Positions 13,001-23,768 of a stretch of DNA of 64,000 nt are shown here, one piece after another. A program made the translations under genes and the position numbers. Where the stretch lies: positions 3,690,570 through 3,754,569 of the forward strand of contig OX387602.1 of assembly GCA_947568835.1 (NCBI GenBank), written 5' to 3'. Source of the stretch: Protonemura montana. Lineage: Eukaryota > Arthropoda > Insecta > Plecoptera > Nemouridae. Under the pieces are notes generated by a model. That model saw nothing but the letters and a program-made list of their open reading frames with translations, was not told where the DNA came from and made no database searches. How positions within the stretch are numbered: the first letter of the stretch is position 1; every line of letters starts with the position of its first letter.

Positions 13001-15190
13001 AAAAAGTTTTAGAGAATGGGTAGAAAAGGGGATGTGACTGAAAGAATGGAAGGAAATGGTTACTCAGACACTGTAAATAATTGCTTAAATCTGTTTCAAA
13101 TAAATATGTATCTAATATACATATACAAATTGTTAACCCTGACAATGATCTAGGACGAGACCGTACACTTTTGCCCCTCCTATGTCTTCTTATGGCCACG
13201 TCTTGACAGATGAGAGCCAAGTCTGCACCAACGTAGCCAGGAGTCCATTGTGCCACCTGCCGTGCAATGTCGCTACCAGTCGGGGCTTGCAGAGATCCCA
13301 GCAGAACGTCCAGAATTTGCTCCCTCTCGCAAATGTTTGGAATACCAATATGAATCTAGAATCACAGACCAGGATTGGCAATTATAGAGAAAGTTGCAGC
13401 TTAGAGGTAAAGTTTCGTAAGAAATTGGTTGTGGCTTTCTGTAACGATGAGCATAACATACATTGATATAGAAGAAGAAAGCTTCAACTACTGGTAGATA
13501 AACATTGCTCTATTCACAGCCAAATCATTAACTGAACTTAAGACAATGCAGATAATCACTACAAAAGTTCTGTGACTACTCCATTTTCCTCTTCATCTTA
13601 TAGCTTACCCCCACTTAAAATAATTTTGTAAGAAAAAGTGAAGCAATTTGATGTAAGGTCATCTGATGCAACTAAATAATTTGCTTAACCAAACACCCCA
13701 TACACAATGTATTGCCAATGAAACTCATGGTTCACAAAGCAGACTGGCTGGACCCCTACCTCATTTGAATACATGGTTCATGGATCACACTGGCAAGATC
13801 CCTACCTCAAGAGCCAATCTTCCATGACGACGAAGAGATGCATCCAGAGCGTAGGGCCGATTGGTGGTGGCAATAACCACTAACCCCTGAACAGAGTCAG
13901 CTGATTCCAGTAGGGCAAGCAGCTGTGAGGTGACTCGAACCAGATGAGAACTTGTGCCAGAATTGTTTCGTTCTGGGCAAAGGCTGTCAACTTCATCTAA
14001 GAGCAAGACACAAAGACCTTCGCTAGCTAGTTGGACAGCCTCGTCAAACTTGGATCGAAGCTTTTTCTCAGTGTCTCCAGGCAGTGGACAGCAAACTTCA
14101 GGGCCAAGAACTTCGACCAAAGCCGCATCACAACGAGCCGCTACGAGACGCACTAGAGATGTTTTGCCACATCCAGGAGGGCCAATAAGTAATACCTGTG
14201 AAATAACATAGGTACAATGGTAAAATTTAAAAATAAAATCTTGGGCTTTGAATTTTTGAAGCCACAGCATTTTCAAGTAACCGTAAAAAAACTGGCTGCT
14301 TAAAAATTAAACCATGCAGGCAGCAGGCAGAACGATTGTTGAATGTTGATACATCTATGTAGGTATGTGTTATGGTGATTTAAATTACAACAAAAGTGTC
14401 TCCCTGTAAAAGCTCGAAGAAATATTTGAAAAAAGAGTTCAAACTGATTTTAACTTACATGTTGCGATAGCTGTTGTATTGTCTCTTCAGGATCCCTACA
14501 GCGCTTACTGGAGATAACAATATCTTGCAAGCTCTGATATGGATCACTCAAGCCTCCAAGGGGTGTTGTTTTTGAGTTCTTATGCATCCTATCATACTTG
14601 GCTTTGGTGATAAAATCAACTGTTCTTATTTCAGTGTTCTGTGTTACTTTCCCTAATATAATATTCTCTGAGAGGTCCTTATTTTCAAAGCCATGTATCA
14701 GGATTGAATCAAAACCAAACTTTTGAATATCACTCAGATTTTTTAAGTCTACAGTGCAGCTATTTGTAACAACATACAGTTGAAGGACTTTTCTCAGTTT
14801 GTTATGTACAGAAAATGTATTTTTTGCACTTTGGAATTGCAACAAGTCTTGCACATTTTTTATTATTACGGTCACAAAAACTCTTGGCAAGTGAACAAAA
14901 GCAGGCAATACCATAATTTTTTTGTTGCCAAGTGTGATGGGTACGTTGGAAAATAAATCTAGACCAATTGCAAGTGGGTTTTTTGTCCAGTAATGAACAA
15001 CACTTGCATCTACGTGACTGAATGAGGGGTGAATGTCTACGCACCATTTCAATCTGCAAATATGGGCTTGATTTGGGATTGTTGGATGTTGCACCAAAAT
15101 AAAGTTCGCCAGCTGATATTCTTTTCCAAGACATTTTACGTGATCAGTTGAGATAAAACACTTTTGTATTGCAAATATATTTTCTTCCAT
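9904..15190 (-). CDS. AFG2B: AFG2B / SPATA5L1 AAA+ ATPase, complete
   Basis: Type II AAA+ ATPase with two ATPase domains. In humans AFG2B works with AFG2A, AIRIM and CINP (55LCC complex) in recycling shuttling factors during 60S ribosome maturation and in replication-linked proteostasis. Eight exons: 15190-14459, 14195-13806, 13355-13167, 12770-12539, 12217-12017, 11921-11761, 10928-10668, 10041-9904. They total 2,304 bases, 767 residues, close to the human length of about 753. The N-domain is residues 1-~230. D1 has Walker A GPPGCGKT and Walker B LLLDEVD. D2 has Walker A GPPGCAKT, Walker B IFIDEID and SRH NRPDMLDPALVRPGRFD. Family-specific strings include VLLYGPPGCAKTT, SPFVGDAEK and VQERVLSALLTEMDG. 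D1's SRH is degenerate (RRHGRLALE). The 13167 donor is weak, so that junction could shift. Confidence 0.95.
10668..10928 (-). CDS. AFG2B: AFG2B exon 7 (D2 SRH and lid)
   Basis: Encodes AHKVPVSNRAVIVIAATNRP, the intact arginine-finger region LVRPGRFDRLVYVPAP and YSGADLVNLMKE. Acceptor TTGCTAG, donor GAG|GTATGT. Confidence 0.96.
11761..11921 (-). CDS. AFG2B: AFG2B exon 6 (D2)
   Basis: Completes IDEID|ALAGTRGERDKGVQ and encodes ERVLSALLTEMDGIGV. Acceptor CTGTTCCAG, donor AAG|GTGGGT. Ends in phase 0. Confidence 0.95.
12017..12217 (-). CDS. AFG2B: AFG2B exon 5 (D2 Walker A/B)
   Basis: Encodes VLLYGPPGCAKTTIAQAVAA, the family motif YSPFVGDAEKNVSELFHRAR and VIFIDEI. Donor G|GTAAAA. The phase 1 junction completes the Walker B aspartate in the next exon. 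Confidence 0.96.
12539..12770 (-). CDS. AFG2B: AFG2B exon 4 (inter-domain linker)
   Basis: Starts after AATTTCAG with STIISSRPVDWLADFRSA and ends KAFARLGLPQPK plus G. KIGGLKNVKQSLKAAVEWPL matches the conserved lead-in to D2. Donor G|GTGATA. Confidence 0.93.
13167..13355 (-). CDS. AFG2B: AFG2B exon 3 (D1 lid)
   Basis: Encodes IHIGIPNICEREQILDVLL through GYVGADLALICQDVAIRRH, the D1 helical lid. The acceptor TGATTCTAG is good. The low-coordinate donor (AGT|GTACGG) is weak but gives phase 0. An alternative (AGG|GTTAAC near 13139) joined to an acceptor two bases later in the next exon would also stay in frame and add about nine residues. Confidence 0.8.
13806..14195 (-). CDS. AFG2B: AFG2B exon 2 (D1 ATPase core)
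   Basis: Phase 0 on both ends, 130 codons (residues 245-374). Starts VLLIGPPGCGKTSLVRLVAA, has LLLDEVDSLCPERN, and ends in the second region of homology TTNRPYALDASLRRHGRLAL. Confidence 0.95.
14459..15190 (-). CDS. AFG2B: AFG2B exon 1 (N-domain)
   Basis: ATG at 15190-15188; donor CAT|GTAAGT. Encodes residues 1-244. The N-domain is poorly conserved, but the end (TPLGGLSDPYQSLQDIV) matches the stretch just before D1 in the human protein, which anchors the call. I see no upstream in-frame ATG competing for the start. Confidence 0.9.
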
Positions 15191-15983
15191 TTAGAAAATA
15201 GTGAGGTTAAATTTGATCTGCATAGCGTGCTATCATAGTGCTAAGCAACGATGAGCGGTGACTGACAAAACGCTACAGTTTATTACGGAAATCGTTAAAA
15301 CATCTTATAAGGAAGAAATGAATGGCTTGTGTACTTATTTATTTCTGGTGTTTATGATAAGAGTTGGAAAAATGAAGCACCTACGTTGCTAAAGAACCCG
15401 CTTGCATTTAAAAGATCGTGGTCTTGATCGTGGTTATCGACACGAACCATGCGCAACTCAGCAGAGCACTGAGCAGTGACATTTATGCACGCAGATTCCA
15501 TTATGATATAAACGCCTTTGATATAAACTATACTACTTCAATGCGTTATCATGTAACTTAAGAAACTAAAGCGTTGCATTTTTGAGTTTCTAACACTCTA
15601 GATGTTTGACCAAACGTGTAAAATTTCCAGTTTTGACTCGAAGAGACATTCTGAGTCATAATCTACACGCCGCTACATCATACGTGCCCATAGACGCAGT
15701 TCTTCAGTAGTGGCGTCGAGTGGCGAACCCAGCCAAATAAGTGATTCAGACAATGAATGGTTCGTGAAGTCTGATATTATTTTCAGACCGGCTCATTTGC
15801 ATTTAAAAGCATCTTTAGTTCATAAACCCTTCGGGTGATTGCTTGTATTGGACCCATATTCCAGACCAAAAGAACTCTAATTAGGCCAGTTAGGCTAGCC
15901 TTAGACCAAGGTTATTACTCTCTGCAGACTCAGCAGACAGCTTATAAAGCTTCTTTGTTGTCTTGGAAGTGCATTGTTTGGAT
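15191..15983. promoter_or_regulatory. Putative bidirectional promoter AFG2B/AMMECR1
   Basis: 793 bases between the divergent start codons hold both 5' UTRs and presumably both promoters. I see no TATA box at a convincing distance and no ORF of note. Bidirectional use is inferred from arrangement alone. Confidence 0.5.
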
Positions 15984-17717
<1,734 letters not shown>

Positions 17718-17945
17718 CAGCTCCTCTGGGGCGCGTCAAGTGACGGCCCCAGCGTCAGTGCAGCGACGTGGCCTGCGCTGCCGCCGTTTGCGATGCCGCC
17801 CCGCTACCCACACTTTGCGCGGCCACCGCCCTCGATCCCACCGCCGCCGCCCTGGTGGGACCACCCGCTGCACCCGCACCCGGACATGCCTGGACCATCC
17901 AACGGCTTCCACCACTTGCCACACGCGGCCAGAAAGCGCAAGTGA
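17718..17945 (+). CDS. In-frame extension after AMMECR1 TAG (readthrough candidate)
   Basis: In the same frame as AMMECR1, 75 codons follow the TAG without a stop until TGA (17943-17945). The predicted tail begins QLLWGASSDGPSVSAATWPA, is rich in Pro, His and Trp (PPPPPWWDHPLHPHPDMPG) and ends GFHHLPHAARKRK, a basic, nuclear-signal-like end. The stop context is TAG followed by C, a base known to favour readthrough. The tract is GC-rich, so open frames are cheaper here and other frames are open too. It could be readthrough (311-residue product), a single-base error or polymorphism creating the stop, or chance. Confidence 0.45.
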   Translation, partial: QLLWGASSDGPSVSAATWPALPPFAMPPRYPHFARPPPSIPPPPPWWDHPLHPHPDMPGPSNGFHHLPHAARKRK

Positions 17946-20900
17946 CGATTTCACCTCTCGTAGTCGTTCATCTCCTGGTCTAGCCGTGTCCTTCCAATGT
18001 CCAAATTTAGGTGTGACGATCTCACTTAAAATGTCGAGTGAAAAGCTACTTTTGCAAGATATTAATAATTTACAATGAGTAATGATGACTGATGTTTCGA
18101 GCAAATAGGATTAACATCAAAATTGCAATGACCATGCACATTTCTCGAAACACTGCAATTGCGGCCTTAGTAACGAGAGATTATCGTAAAGACACCCTCT
18201 GGTGTTCAAGTTACTTAAGAATGGCAGTTTAACATTTTGTAGATAATAATGTTGGTTTGTCTTGTTGGAAAATCACTGCCTAATCACCCCTAAGAAAGCT
18301 GCCAAGGTAGCAAAGACCCGAGCCAATCAAGTTAGTAAATGACAAATAAAACTTTGCCACGGGTCTGTCTGTGGCAAAGACGCTTCTTGCTCAGGAACTA
18401 TTGGGGTCGCTGCCAATTGTAACGAATGTGTAGGCCTGATTTAGCGTGAATTGATAGATAGTTTTCAGAATTAATGTAACAGATTAGAATGGACATGCTA
18501 TGTGCTCATGAACCCTACTTCTTTACACCGTCGGCAATCCAATTTACTCCGAACCAGACATTTTTTTCAAGCTGACTGTTCTGCAAGTCCAGATGTGTAC
18601 ATATTTAAACTTTTATTGAAAAGAAAAGAACCCTAACATCATGCTTACATTACTAACTTTGATACAATTGCATTTTGGCAGGTAACTCTTGATCGTTCAC
18701 ATGGGCGGTGTTAAGCATAAGTGGTCAGAGCATAAAATCAAGTGATAAACAGATCTAAAGCATTTGCTGAAAAAGTAACCTATGACGGAAAACCTGAGGT
18801 AAAACATTGCATTCACATTTAAAATGTGTGCGGGCATTTGGTCATAAAAGATGCTAGTAATGTAAACAGTGATTCTTACCAGATTGGCTCATAAATGAAT
18901 TTTTTATCTGTAGAAGTAGACTAATTGAAGGGGAGGACATTACAACCTCCGCCTAATATGTCTATCCGCCCGCTACCCACAATTGGAGGTGAGAGTGAAT
19001 GTTGCTTGGAAACAATATCTCAATTTTCAGTTTTTAATTTTACAAGGATACAATTTTGCTTTGAAAGATGGTTAAAATCCTATCAGTTAAGTGACAATGA
19101 GATGTGTACTTCCAAAGCATCTACACAATTAATTTGATAAAACACTTGGCAAGTGTCACATTTCTGATAATGGTTAATTCTTGCTACATTTGCCCCAAAA
19201 TGGTAGTAGGTACGTTACATTCTGTACAAACCATTGTTTCTCATGCAATGAGTCTGACACGCCAGGCCTTACTTTTAGGTAGGTCGTATTTCTTCAAGAA
19301 ATATTGACGCACTTATTTTTTTGGAATTGGTTTATAGGCTAGCTGAATTGACAAGGACAGTTTAGGTGTCCTCGTAAGTTGTTAATTTTAAAAAAATGTT
19401 CATGTTGCAAACTTAAGTTCTTATTATTTTTATGGTTCTCTAAGTGTATAAATAGCTTTTAGGGCCAAAACAAACAAGAAGTTGCTTACTTGGTGAAACC
19501 AAGTATCCAAATTAAATTTAGTGTGGTCTTAAAGGTCTACCCAAAAGGAGCCAAAGTGTACGACAGAAGAAATTTAACTTTAAGTTTAAAATCAGATTGC
19601 ACATTACAATAGCTAGTAACAACAGGAGCACAGAGTACGAGATGGAATAAGAATTGATAACTTTATAATTATAATTAAAAAACAACATCCCTGTAGCACC
19701 AAGGCACTTTCATAAGATTCACCTTGTTGCAAATTTCAGAACGAAACAAGAAGTGTATATCACGATGAACTTGGTTAATTAACTTTTCGCTGACATGTTT
19801 TTCCGTGTTAGTAATAGCAGACGCTTGCTAATTTTAGGACTTTCTCTTATGCCTTATTGTGGGTAGACCTTTAATAAGTATAAACAATTTTGACCAGTGT
19901 TGCCTAGCCATAAATTAAATCAAGATACCAGCTACATCAATTATTTGCTACTCCCTTTTTTACTAGTAAGTCTTCAAAATGGATAGGTGCTTTAAAATTG
20001 GACCCTTTCTAAAAACATAAACTATATATGCTTGTTCAACATCATTTTTTGCCTTCTGCACAATCGAATTTAAAAGTAGGTAAGTACTGATATCATCTTT
20101 AAACATTTATGTCAGACAGGCATGATTGCCTGTATACCAAACATCATTACCATGTTCTGTACAATAATAATATATCTACACTAAAATCTAGTTTTATCAG
20201 AACCACACATTTATGAATTTGGTTGCAGTACCTGTTATGGCAAAAATGGGTCTAGATATATTTGAAATTTGTGGCACTAATAAAACATTGTGTTTTCGAC
20301 TGGAGGCTTGAAACTTGCTCGATGACCTCATGCTCTCCTCTGGGTTTGTACCAGCTCTGAGCAAGTTTGCTCCCACCCGATCACTAGCTGTACAGGTATT
20401 CATTTTTTTTCCTAATGCTCCTTCCAAATTCATGGAGCAAGAAAAGTGTATCCGGAGTGACCCTAGAGCACAGCTTGAGCGGCGTCACATGCCCAGTCAA
20501 ACACGCAGATCGCTCCCTATTCGCACCTGCGGTGCACCAGAGCAGACAGTCGAATATGCCAATAGACTATGTTTATGATTTAGTTTTTCCCAGGACCAAG
20601 GAATGAAGGTTTTTTGCTTGACCTCTGATTCCACTAGTGTGAATGGAATTGCTTATCACCAACCCATTAATCATAGTATAGTCCAGTCTGGATTTCTAAT
20701 CTACAGGTGGGCAACTTTAATTTGTTTGATCATGGCCACTAGAAACTTCATCCAGACACAATATATGTAAATATTTGTATGGGCCACTAACTCCACAATT
20801 CTGTTAGCACCTTGTAGAGAAATGGGCAGATAAGGTAATTATGTTTTCATTTACCATCAAAAGTAAATTGAAAAGTGATTTTTTCCTGTTCACTGTAAAT

Positions 20901-21331
20901 TCACATTTTTTTCTTGGGAGAGCTCAACTTATAATTGACTTGCACTAGCATTGGTACCAGGTGGTCTACGATAAGTTGCGTTCATCTGCATGCAGGAATG
21001 GACACATTTTATAATAAGGCAGCACATTTTTTATACCATACAGCTAAGTGAAATTCTAAGTAGTGCACAACAGAGTTGGTAGCATTACAGTCCTGGTACT
21101 GTTTGACTGCAACTGCAACCAAAGCAGCTTTGTCACTGATGTGCACCATAATCGAGGTTGGCTCTTGAATTACGAGCCCCAATTGTACCAATTAATATGA
21201 CTTAAGGAAATAAATGAGTGGTAATAATTGCTAAAAACAGTATTTGTTCAACTTAATTATTTTAAAGTTATAAATTTAACAATACAAATCATTACATAGA
21301 TATTATATACTATTATAGTCTTCACCAGTGT
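17946..21331. other. AMMECR1 3' UTR / intergenic DNA
   Basis: AT-rich non-coding DNA between the convergent AMMECR1 and TMEM126 genes. The open frames in it (for example at 20315-20578) show no recognisable protein. Nothing else was seen. Confidence 0.6.
18345..18350 (+). terminator. Candidate AMMECR1 poly(A) signal
   Basis: AATAAA about 630 bases past the first stop and 400 past the TGA. The choice among possible signals cannot be made from sequence alone. Confidence 0.4.
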
Positions 21332-21577
21332 TTACTCGGCCTCAAACTGAGGCTTCCTGTCGTCGTAATATTTTTCCAAAAGATCGAGCTTCTTCTGTAC
21401 TAGGTAGAATGACTTAGTTTCATAATATGTAATAGTCATTGCAGCAATTGCATGAAAAGCACAAATCGTAAGAAGTATGTGTCCAACAGGTTTTGTAAAC
21501 TTCTGCCAAAGTGCTAGAACATTCCATGGGTGTGTGATCACCGACGGTACGTTGTAGGTAAAGTGCCTTGTGGCAAA
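21332..21577 (-). CDS. TMEM126A: TMEM126 exon 3
   Basis: Acceptor CTTGTTTCAG, phase 0. Encodes FATRHFTYNVPSVITHPWNV and a last membrane segment; TAA at 21334-21332. Confidence 0.93.
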   Translation of the reverse strand, partial: FATRHFTYNVPSVITHPWNVLALWQKFTKPVGHILLTICAFHAIAAMTITYYETKSFYLVQKKLDLLEKYYDDRKPQFEAE

Positions 21578-23191
21578 CTGAAACAAGAGGTGATGACAGA
21601 GATCTGAAAAAGGTAAGCTAACAGGTACAATTTGGAGATTTGTCAGATTCCTGTTCCTGGAACTAGAAATTTAGGAACAGACAGAGTGAACTTACAATCA
21701 CTATAACTAGCTTAATGACAAACCCAACCAGCTCTTTGGTGCATTCTAGAAATTACACTTATTTGAGGAAGGCGGTAGAGAGGAGTTGAAAAGGTGGAGT
21801 CTTGACTGGTAACGTTTCGGCAGTTTCCGTATTGGAGAGTACAAGCAAGCGAACAGGCAACAGCCAAAAATTTACCAATTGAGACTACTCTTTGGCAATC
21901 TAACTTCTCCCCATTAGTCATATCCAGGCTTTTATAGAGGCACTTATTGATCTAGAATTGGGCAACGGCACTTGTTTACTAAGTTGAGAGCATCAGCTTT
22001 CTAAAAAAAAAACTACAACTGGGTTTTTAAGTGGCGACTAAAAACAACTAATTTAACTGATGTTTCACAACTTGCAGTTGATCAAATAACTGGCATAAGT
22101 TGTAAAACGTCAGGAAAATAAGTTAACTTTTTGTCTTAGCACTAAAAACCAGGCTGTTTATAGTTTTTCAAAACAAGTGCTAAGGTTAGATTAAGTAGAC
22201 ATCAAGTTTAAAAACCATAACATGAGCATCAGCTACTTGCTATCATCCTTTAACGTGGTTGAGCGTGTCATGCAAGTCTGTTTTGCTGTTTCTAATGCTT
22301 GACTTACCATAAAGCTGGCTAGAGGGGCCAGAACAGCAGGATATACAACACCAAAGAACGTTTGGAGAGCTGCCGATCGTAGTTCTACGCAGATGGGACA
22401 TCTCGTCTTTTGTATCAAAATGTCGTTTGTTATAACCTGCTGATGAAACAATGTGGACATCATAGTTGGTAGAATAACAATGGGTAAGTAACTTGACAGT
22501 CTTCCATAAGTATGAAGTTTCAGCTTATTCCGATAATGCTGATTGATGTACAAGCCAGATAGAGTGCTGAGGCCACCCAGCAAACCGATGCCATAAGAAA
22601 ATGGCCAACTGAAAAAAAATTATGCATAACTTTAGTGTAGCAAATTCCATTCAGATAGTAATATTTCTTATTGAGATGGTATTTTATGCCAGTCAAAAAT
22701 CAAAAAGACCAGCGTTAAGCAACTAGTCGATTCTTGGAAAGGAATATGTAGTAAGTACACCATTTAGTTAAAATGTAATGCCAAAAAATGTTATTGCAGT
22801 CCTAAGTCAACCTGAATCTATAGTCTGCTCCACTTTTCATTACAGGTTTCTGTGCTAAACCAGAAGAGGTAAAATCTACAACATAGTTTACAGTAACGGA
22901 AGCAAAGACTTTGAAGAGGTGTAACAGAAGACAGGACTGAGACCACTCAAAGCCAATAAAAAATTCACAAAAGAATACAAAGATTTCGGGGGCGACCAGT
23001 TATGTTTAAATATAACTATCGTGGGCCTGCAACTGAAGGCTTCATTGCAAACCATGTTTTAAATATTAAGCTTACACATCGCTACGAGGTTTCCAATCCA
23101 ATATCACCTTCCACTGATATTCTACGGCATCACTAGGATCGAGTATTGTAACACCAGGTGGTAATTCACCTCCTGATCGTTTCAATGCCAT
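21332..23191 (-). CDS. TMEM126A: TMEM126 family mitochondrial membrane protein, complete
   Basis: Small inner-membrane protein; human TMEM126A and TMEM126B assist respiratory complex I assembly. Insects appear to carry one family member, so the A/B split may not apply. Exons: 23191-23076, 22608-22308, 21577-21332; total 663 bases, 220 residues (human A is about 195). The start MALKRSGGELPPGVTI is preceded by no nearby in-frame ATG. Several hydrophobic segments are visible (SYLPIVILPTMMSTLF; TFFGVVYPAVLAPLASFM; ILLTICAFHAIAAM). CPIC at residues 109-112 between membrane segments matches the family's CPTC. The C-terminus LLEKYYDDRKPQFEAE is charged. Divergent from dlg1. Confidence 0.9.
22308..22608 (-). 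CDS. TMEM126A: TMEM126 exon 2
   Basis: Acceptor TTTTTTTTCAG, donor ATG|GTAAGT. Encodes WPFSYGIGLLGGLSTLSG through PLASFM, including the TRCPICVELR motif and at least two membrane segments. Confidence 0.93.
23076..23191 (-). CDS. TMEM126A: TMEM126 exon 1
   Basis: ATG at 23191. Encodes MALKRSGGELPPGVTILDPS and EYQWKVILDWKPRSD. Donor GATGT|GTAAGC gives phase 2, and the codon GT|T is completed in exon 2. Confidence 0.88.
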
Positions 23192-23746
23192 TATATCGGT
23201 CAAAATACACTAAATTGTCTGTAAAATGTATAAAAAGTGGTCACAGCATAACCTCAAACTCATTAAGACAAGTCTGCGAAATAGCGCGACGAGCTCGTTC
23301 AAATGCGTAGTTCGGCCGGGATCCGAGAGAGTGAGCAAAATGTTCCGAACTTATACGATCTCATTGGCTGTCATATATGACGTAAACCGTCATCGACCAA
23401 TGGCATCAGTCGCTATCTGCCAGGCGGCTAGAGTTCTTGTGGGTCGCCATATTGTCTGGGCTGTGGATGTTTATGTACGGTTCGCGGGAGTGATCGTCAT
23501 TAATGTGTTTCAATAGAAATAAATGTGGTGAAAGGCGTAAAAGCCACTAAAATCTAGGGTGTTGTTCTACCAGAAGTGGTTGGCTATACACAGTGTAATT
23601 TTGTGGTGTGTTTGTGTCATAAATATAATAATTTCGTGAGGCTAGTTCACATAGCCTTAAACAAGTTTAAATAGGAGAACATATACAGACCCACGACGGA
23701 CTAATCGACGTTTTCCTTACTTCAGAAGAATTTGTTTGAGGACGAA
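23192..23746. promoter_or_regulatory. Putative bidirectional promoter TMEM126/dlg1
   Basis: 555 bases separate the divergent start codons. It contains two CCAAT-type sites in opposite orientation (ATTGGCT 23363-23369; ACCAATGG 23397-23404), a CRE-like TGACGTAA (23378-23385) between them, and a YY1-like GCCATATTG (23446-23454). No TATA box was seen. This pattern suits a housekeeping bidirectional promoter. Motif function is inferred. Confidence 0.6.
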
Positions 23747-23768
23747 ATGCCTGTGAGGAAGCAAGGTG
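23747..23768 (+). CDS. dlg1: dlg1 coding exon 1
   Basis: ATG CCT GTG AGG AAG CAA G encodes MPVRKQ. Two donors three bases apart (GTGGTA at 23766 and GTAAGA at 23769) both join exon 2 in frame, giving MPVRKQEAH or MPVRKQGEAH. The downstream donor fits the consensus better; the upstream one gives the familiar protein. Confidence 0.87.

Noticed and set aside
23226-23516. 96-codon + strand ORF between TMEM126 and dlg1
   Set aside because: Lies over the promoter motifs, has no recognisable domain, and is better explained as 5' flanking DNA.
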